This document shows, piece by piece, positions 31,354 to 33,215 of a stretch of 33,215 bases of DNA. The position numbers were made by a program, and so were the translations under genes. Below the pieces are notes generated by a model, which searched no databases, was not told the origin of the DNA, and saw only the letters and a list, made by a program, of their open reading frames with translations. Each line of letters starts with the position of its first letter. Position 1 is the first letter of the stretch. Where the stretch lies: positions 1 through 33,215 of the forward strand of contig NZ_JACIDB010000015.1 of assembly GCF_014196115.1 (NCBI RefSeq), written 5' to 3'. The stretch is from Sphingomonas aquatilis (lineage in GTDB: Bacteria > Pseudomonadota > Alphaproteobacteria > Sphingomonadales > Sphingomonadaceae).

Positions 31354-32034
31354 CGCCGTGTCATGCAGGTTGTGGGCTTTCGACCGGAGAGTTGGTGCTT
31401 GATGCCGCGAGCGTGTTCACACCGACGACCAGCGGCGCGACACGTACGTCTCGCCCCATCCATCCGGGGAGCGGCCAAACTTTCAAATGTCCGGGATCCA
31501 CAGGTAGTCCGATGGTGTGCCCTTCGCGAGGAACACGGGCCCGCCGGCACCGTGGCCGTTCGGTGCGGTAGCCCCAGCGCCCGCCTTGAAACGCATCGAC
31601 GCCGCTACCGCGTGGATCGCGGCGCGAGGTTCGGCTTCCGCGACCAACGGTGTGCCACGTGACACACCGCGGGCTACTGGCGAGAAAGAAATCGATCCCG
31701 TCTTACGGGTCGACGATGATCGGGCGCTTCGGATCTATGGATCGGTGCGTATGGTCTTTTATAGCTAGCTCATCGCATGCAAAACGCACCAAAATTGAGA
31801 GTGGTACCTTTGAACCTGTAGCACACGGAAAGTGTACTGAGACCCGGTAGTGCTATACGGGTATACCCAAAACGCACCTCCTAAAAAGCGCATCTGGCAG
31901 GATCGTAGCGGTGTGACACGTAAGGACAAGCATGACATTGGAGTGGAAGATAGGCGCAAGAGCGACATTGTTGTCGTAGGCGGACGTTTTAGCTATATTG
32001 CATCGAAGTGGTGCATCGGGGCTGACGTGCTAAC
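31354..32034. other. 681-base stretch without recognisable gene
   Basis: No convincing gene. 31380-31690 is GC-rich with open frames on both strands, which I cannot relate to any family; they may be decayed coding DNA. From about 31740 the sequence becomes AT-richer. It contains AAAACGCACC twice (31781-31790 and 31869-31878), the perfect palindrome GGGTATACCC (31859-31868), and finally a promoter for the toxin-antitoxin pair. The composition change suggests a junction between unrelated DNA segments. Confidence 0.5.
31971..31999 (+). promoter_or_regulatory. candidate promoter of the vapBC pair
   Basis: TTGTCG (31971-31976) and TATATT (31994-31999) are separated by 17 bases, an ideal spacing for the main sigma factor, and lie 35 bases before the antitoxin start. 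Autoregulation by the antitoxin-toxin complex is usual for such operons; I see no clear operator. Confidence 0.5.
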
Positions 32035-32280
32035 ATGACCTTGCAAATTAATATTACCCCTAACGGGCGCATGAGTCTGCCAGCGGACGTCCGGAAGCGC
32101 CTCGGTCTGAGTGGCGGTGGTGCGGTCTACCTCGACGAAACCGAAGATGGTGTGGTCTTGCGAACAGCAAGTCAGGCAGTGGCACGTGCCCAAGCCCTGG
32201 CCAAGCAGTACACCGGCGGTAACCCTGACGCTTCTGTTGACGCTTTTCTCGCCCGACGTCGGGAAGAGAGCGGCGAATGA
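32035..32280 (+). CDS. vapB: AbrB/MazE-type antitoxin
   Basis: DNA-binding antitoxin with a swapped-hairpin AbrB fold. The 81-residue protein has ITPNGRMSLPADVRKRLGLSGG in residues 7-28, the family's hallmark, then a short helical linker and a toxin-neutralising tail (VDAFLARRREESGE). Start ATG 32035, with TGCTAAC just before and no good ribosome site. Its stop overlaps the toxin ATG by four bases (ATGA), the usual coupling for antitoxin-toxin pairs. The AbrB fold is clear; the gene name follows from the partner. Confidence 0.88.
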   Translation: MTLQINITPNGRMSLPADVRKRLGLSGGGAVYLDETEDGVVLRTASQAVARAQALAKQYTGGNPDASVDAFLARRREESGE

Positions 32281-32663
32281 GCGTGGTGCTTGACGCGTCT
32301 GCGATCATCGCGATGCTCAAGGGCGAGCGCGGCGCGGCAAAAGTTGCGGCGGAAATCGGTGGCGCGCGAGTGAGCAGCGTCAACTATGCCGAGGTCGTCA
32401 GCCACTTCGTCCATGCCGGCATGCCCGAGCGCGAAGTCGATGCGATGCTTGATCCATTGCCGCTGACGGTCGTGCCGGCCGACAAGGCGCTCGCGCAGAT
32501 CGCTGGGCGGTTGCGGGCGGCCACAGCCGAGGCGGGGCTCAGTCTCGGTGACCGTTTCTGCCTGGCACTCGCACGGCGCGACGGTCTGCCCGCATGGACC
32601 AGCGACCAGAATTGGAAGAAGGTCGCCGACGCCGTCGAGGTCAAGGTTGTCGCGATCCGCTGA
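32277..32663 (+). CDS. vapC: PIN-domain toxin (VapC)
   Basis: PIN-domain ribonuclease toxin that cleaves RNA when its antitoxin is lost. The 128-residue protein shows the acidic catalytic set: D6 in VVLDASAI, E39 in NYAEV, D92 in LGDRFCLALA and D110 in TSDQNW. These are all the residues expected for metal-dependent activity, so it looks functional. The length is normal. It is the second gene of the pair and starts within the antitoxin stop. VapC toxins commonly cut tRNA or rRNA; the target here is unknown. Confidence 0.92.
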   Translation: MSVVLDASAIIAMLKGERGAAKVAAEIGGARVSSVNYAEVVSHFVHAGMPEREVDAMLDPLPLTVVPADKALAQIAGRLRAATAEAGLSLGDRFCLALARRDGLPAWTSDQNWKKVADAVEVKVVAIR

Positions 32664-32741
32664 CTTCGTACGGTCAAGGGTTAGGGGAGCGGGTAGGGGG
32701 CTCGGCTCGACTGCCATGGCCCACACCGCCAGAAGGTTTCG

Positions 32742-33215
32742 ATGCTACGCCTGATCCACACAGCAGACTGGCAACTCGGCAAGCCATACGGCCGCTTCGA
32801 CAGCGATGTGCGCGCTGCCCTCAGCGAAGCCCGATTCGATGCGATTGACGCGATCGGCAAGGCGGCAGCGGAGCATGAGGTCAGGCACGTACTGGTCGCC
32901 GGCGATGTGTTCGATACCGAAGGACCAGAAGACCGTGTGATCGTGCAGGCGGTATCGCGAATGCAGCGCTATGCCTGTACCTGGTGGCTGCTGCCCGGCA
33001 ACCACGACTTCGCCCGCAATAGCGGCTTGTGGGACCGTGTCCGCGCCAAGGGCGCCGCCAATGTCCGCGTCCTCGCCGAGCCGGTGCCATGCGAGTTGGA
33101 GCCCGGGCAGTGGCTGCTGCGGGACTGTCAGGAATTTTGTGCGGGAGGCCGGTTACCGTCATTAGATGACGAAGCGCTCACCGAAGATTACGGCGAACTG
33201 ACTTTTGGCCTCACC
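32742..33215 (+). CDS. SbcD/Mre11-like metallophosphoesterase, 5' part, possibly interrupted
   Basis: The window holds 158 codons of a DNA-repair-type metallophosphoesterase. The two-metal nuclease motifs are H6TAD9 with LGKPYGRF, VAGD55VFD and LLPGNHD89 (residue 89 is the Asp). ATG 32742 is the first start in frame. Family members normally continue after W-L-L (about residue 126) with a Pro-rich active-site segment; here the reading changes to an unrelated Cys/Gly/Asp-rich stretch from about 33121 while remaining open. That could be an insertion junction or simple divergence. The gene runs off the window. Confidence 0.7.
   Translation, partial: MLRLIHTADWQLGKPYGRFDSDVRAALSEARFDAIDAIGKAAAEHEVRHVLVAGDVFDTEGPEDRVIVQAVSRMQRYACTWWLLPGNHDFARNSGLWDRVRAKGAANVRVLAEPVPCELEPGQWLLRDCQEFCAGGRLPSLDDEALTEDYGELTFGLT
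33121..33215. mobile_element. possible insertion-sequence end
   Basis: At 33121 the sequence switches to GGGACTGTCAGGAATTTTGTG, which looks like an insertion-sequence terminal repeat (I associate CTGTCAGGAATTTTGTG with IS256-type ends, from memory only). It coincides with the point where the metallophosphoesterase loses family similarity. The other end, the transposase and the target duplication are outside the window. Confidence 0.4.

Noticed and set aside
31483..31665. 60-codon minus-strand ORF in the gene-poor stretch
   Set aside because: It ends in an odd GGPVFLAKG-type segment but matches no family, has no ribosome site and has competing frames on both strands.

Overview
This GC-rich window looks like an accessory region of an alphaproteobacterium, most likely a sphingomonad. 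That is inference from codon use, the style of the CzcCBA, CDF and P1B-ATPase proteins, and the short bacterial inositol-phosphate synthase; no rRNA, tRNA or other phylogenetic marker is present. I see no CRISPR array.

Layout. (1) 1-4019: one end of a Tn5053/Tn402-type (Tn7-superfamily) transposon carrying tniA-tniB-tniQ on the minus strand, with a candidate terminus and two direct repeats upstream of tniA. Any cargo would lie to the left, outside the window. (2) 4078-8496: a plus-strand, tightly overlapping cluster just outside that terminus. It holds a protein with a HEPN-like RNxxxH motif and two zinc-ribbon cysteine sets, a tyrosine recombinase, and a GHKL ATPase fused to a PD-(D/E)XK-like nuclease. 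I do not recognise this combination as a named system; it is the best candidate here for something undescribed, and a defence role is plausible but unproven. (3) 8546-10040: a minus-strand set of three unknown genes, two of them membrane proteins.

(4) 10120-26423: a large heavy-metal island. A MerR-type metal sensor diverges from a CDF exporter across a classic MerR-type promoter. The CDF gene leads into a small His-containing exported protein and a full CzcCBA tripartite efflux pump. Then come an SRPBCC protein, two related MliC-like lipoproteins flanking an orphan fliE and a bestrophin-like channel, a truncated ZIP-like remnant, a P1B-4-type metal ATPase (SPC and HEGST motifs), a DedA-family protein, two small ORFs, a ZIP transporter, a DUF305 protein, a second CDF (CzcD-like) and a degenerate TFIIB-type zinc-finger protein. 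All from 10581 on are on the plus strand, often with 4-base stop/start overlaps, so they probably form a few long transcripts. Together they would export Zn/Co/Cd-type cations from the cytoplasm (CDFs, P-ATPase) and from the periplasm (CzcCBA).

(5) 26622-29326: inositol-3-phosphate synthase overlapped by an MscS-type channel. (6) 29609-31353, minus strand: an exported protein, a DsbB-like membrane protein lacking part of its redox motif, and a DUF2946-like small protein. (7) 31354-32034: a gene-poor, partly AT-richer stretch. (8) 32035-33215: a vapBC-type toxin-antitoxin pair and the start of an SbcD-like metallophosphoesterase, which seems to lose family similarity at about 33121, possibly because of an insertion sequence.
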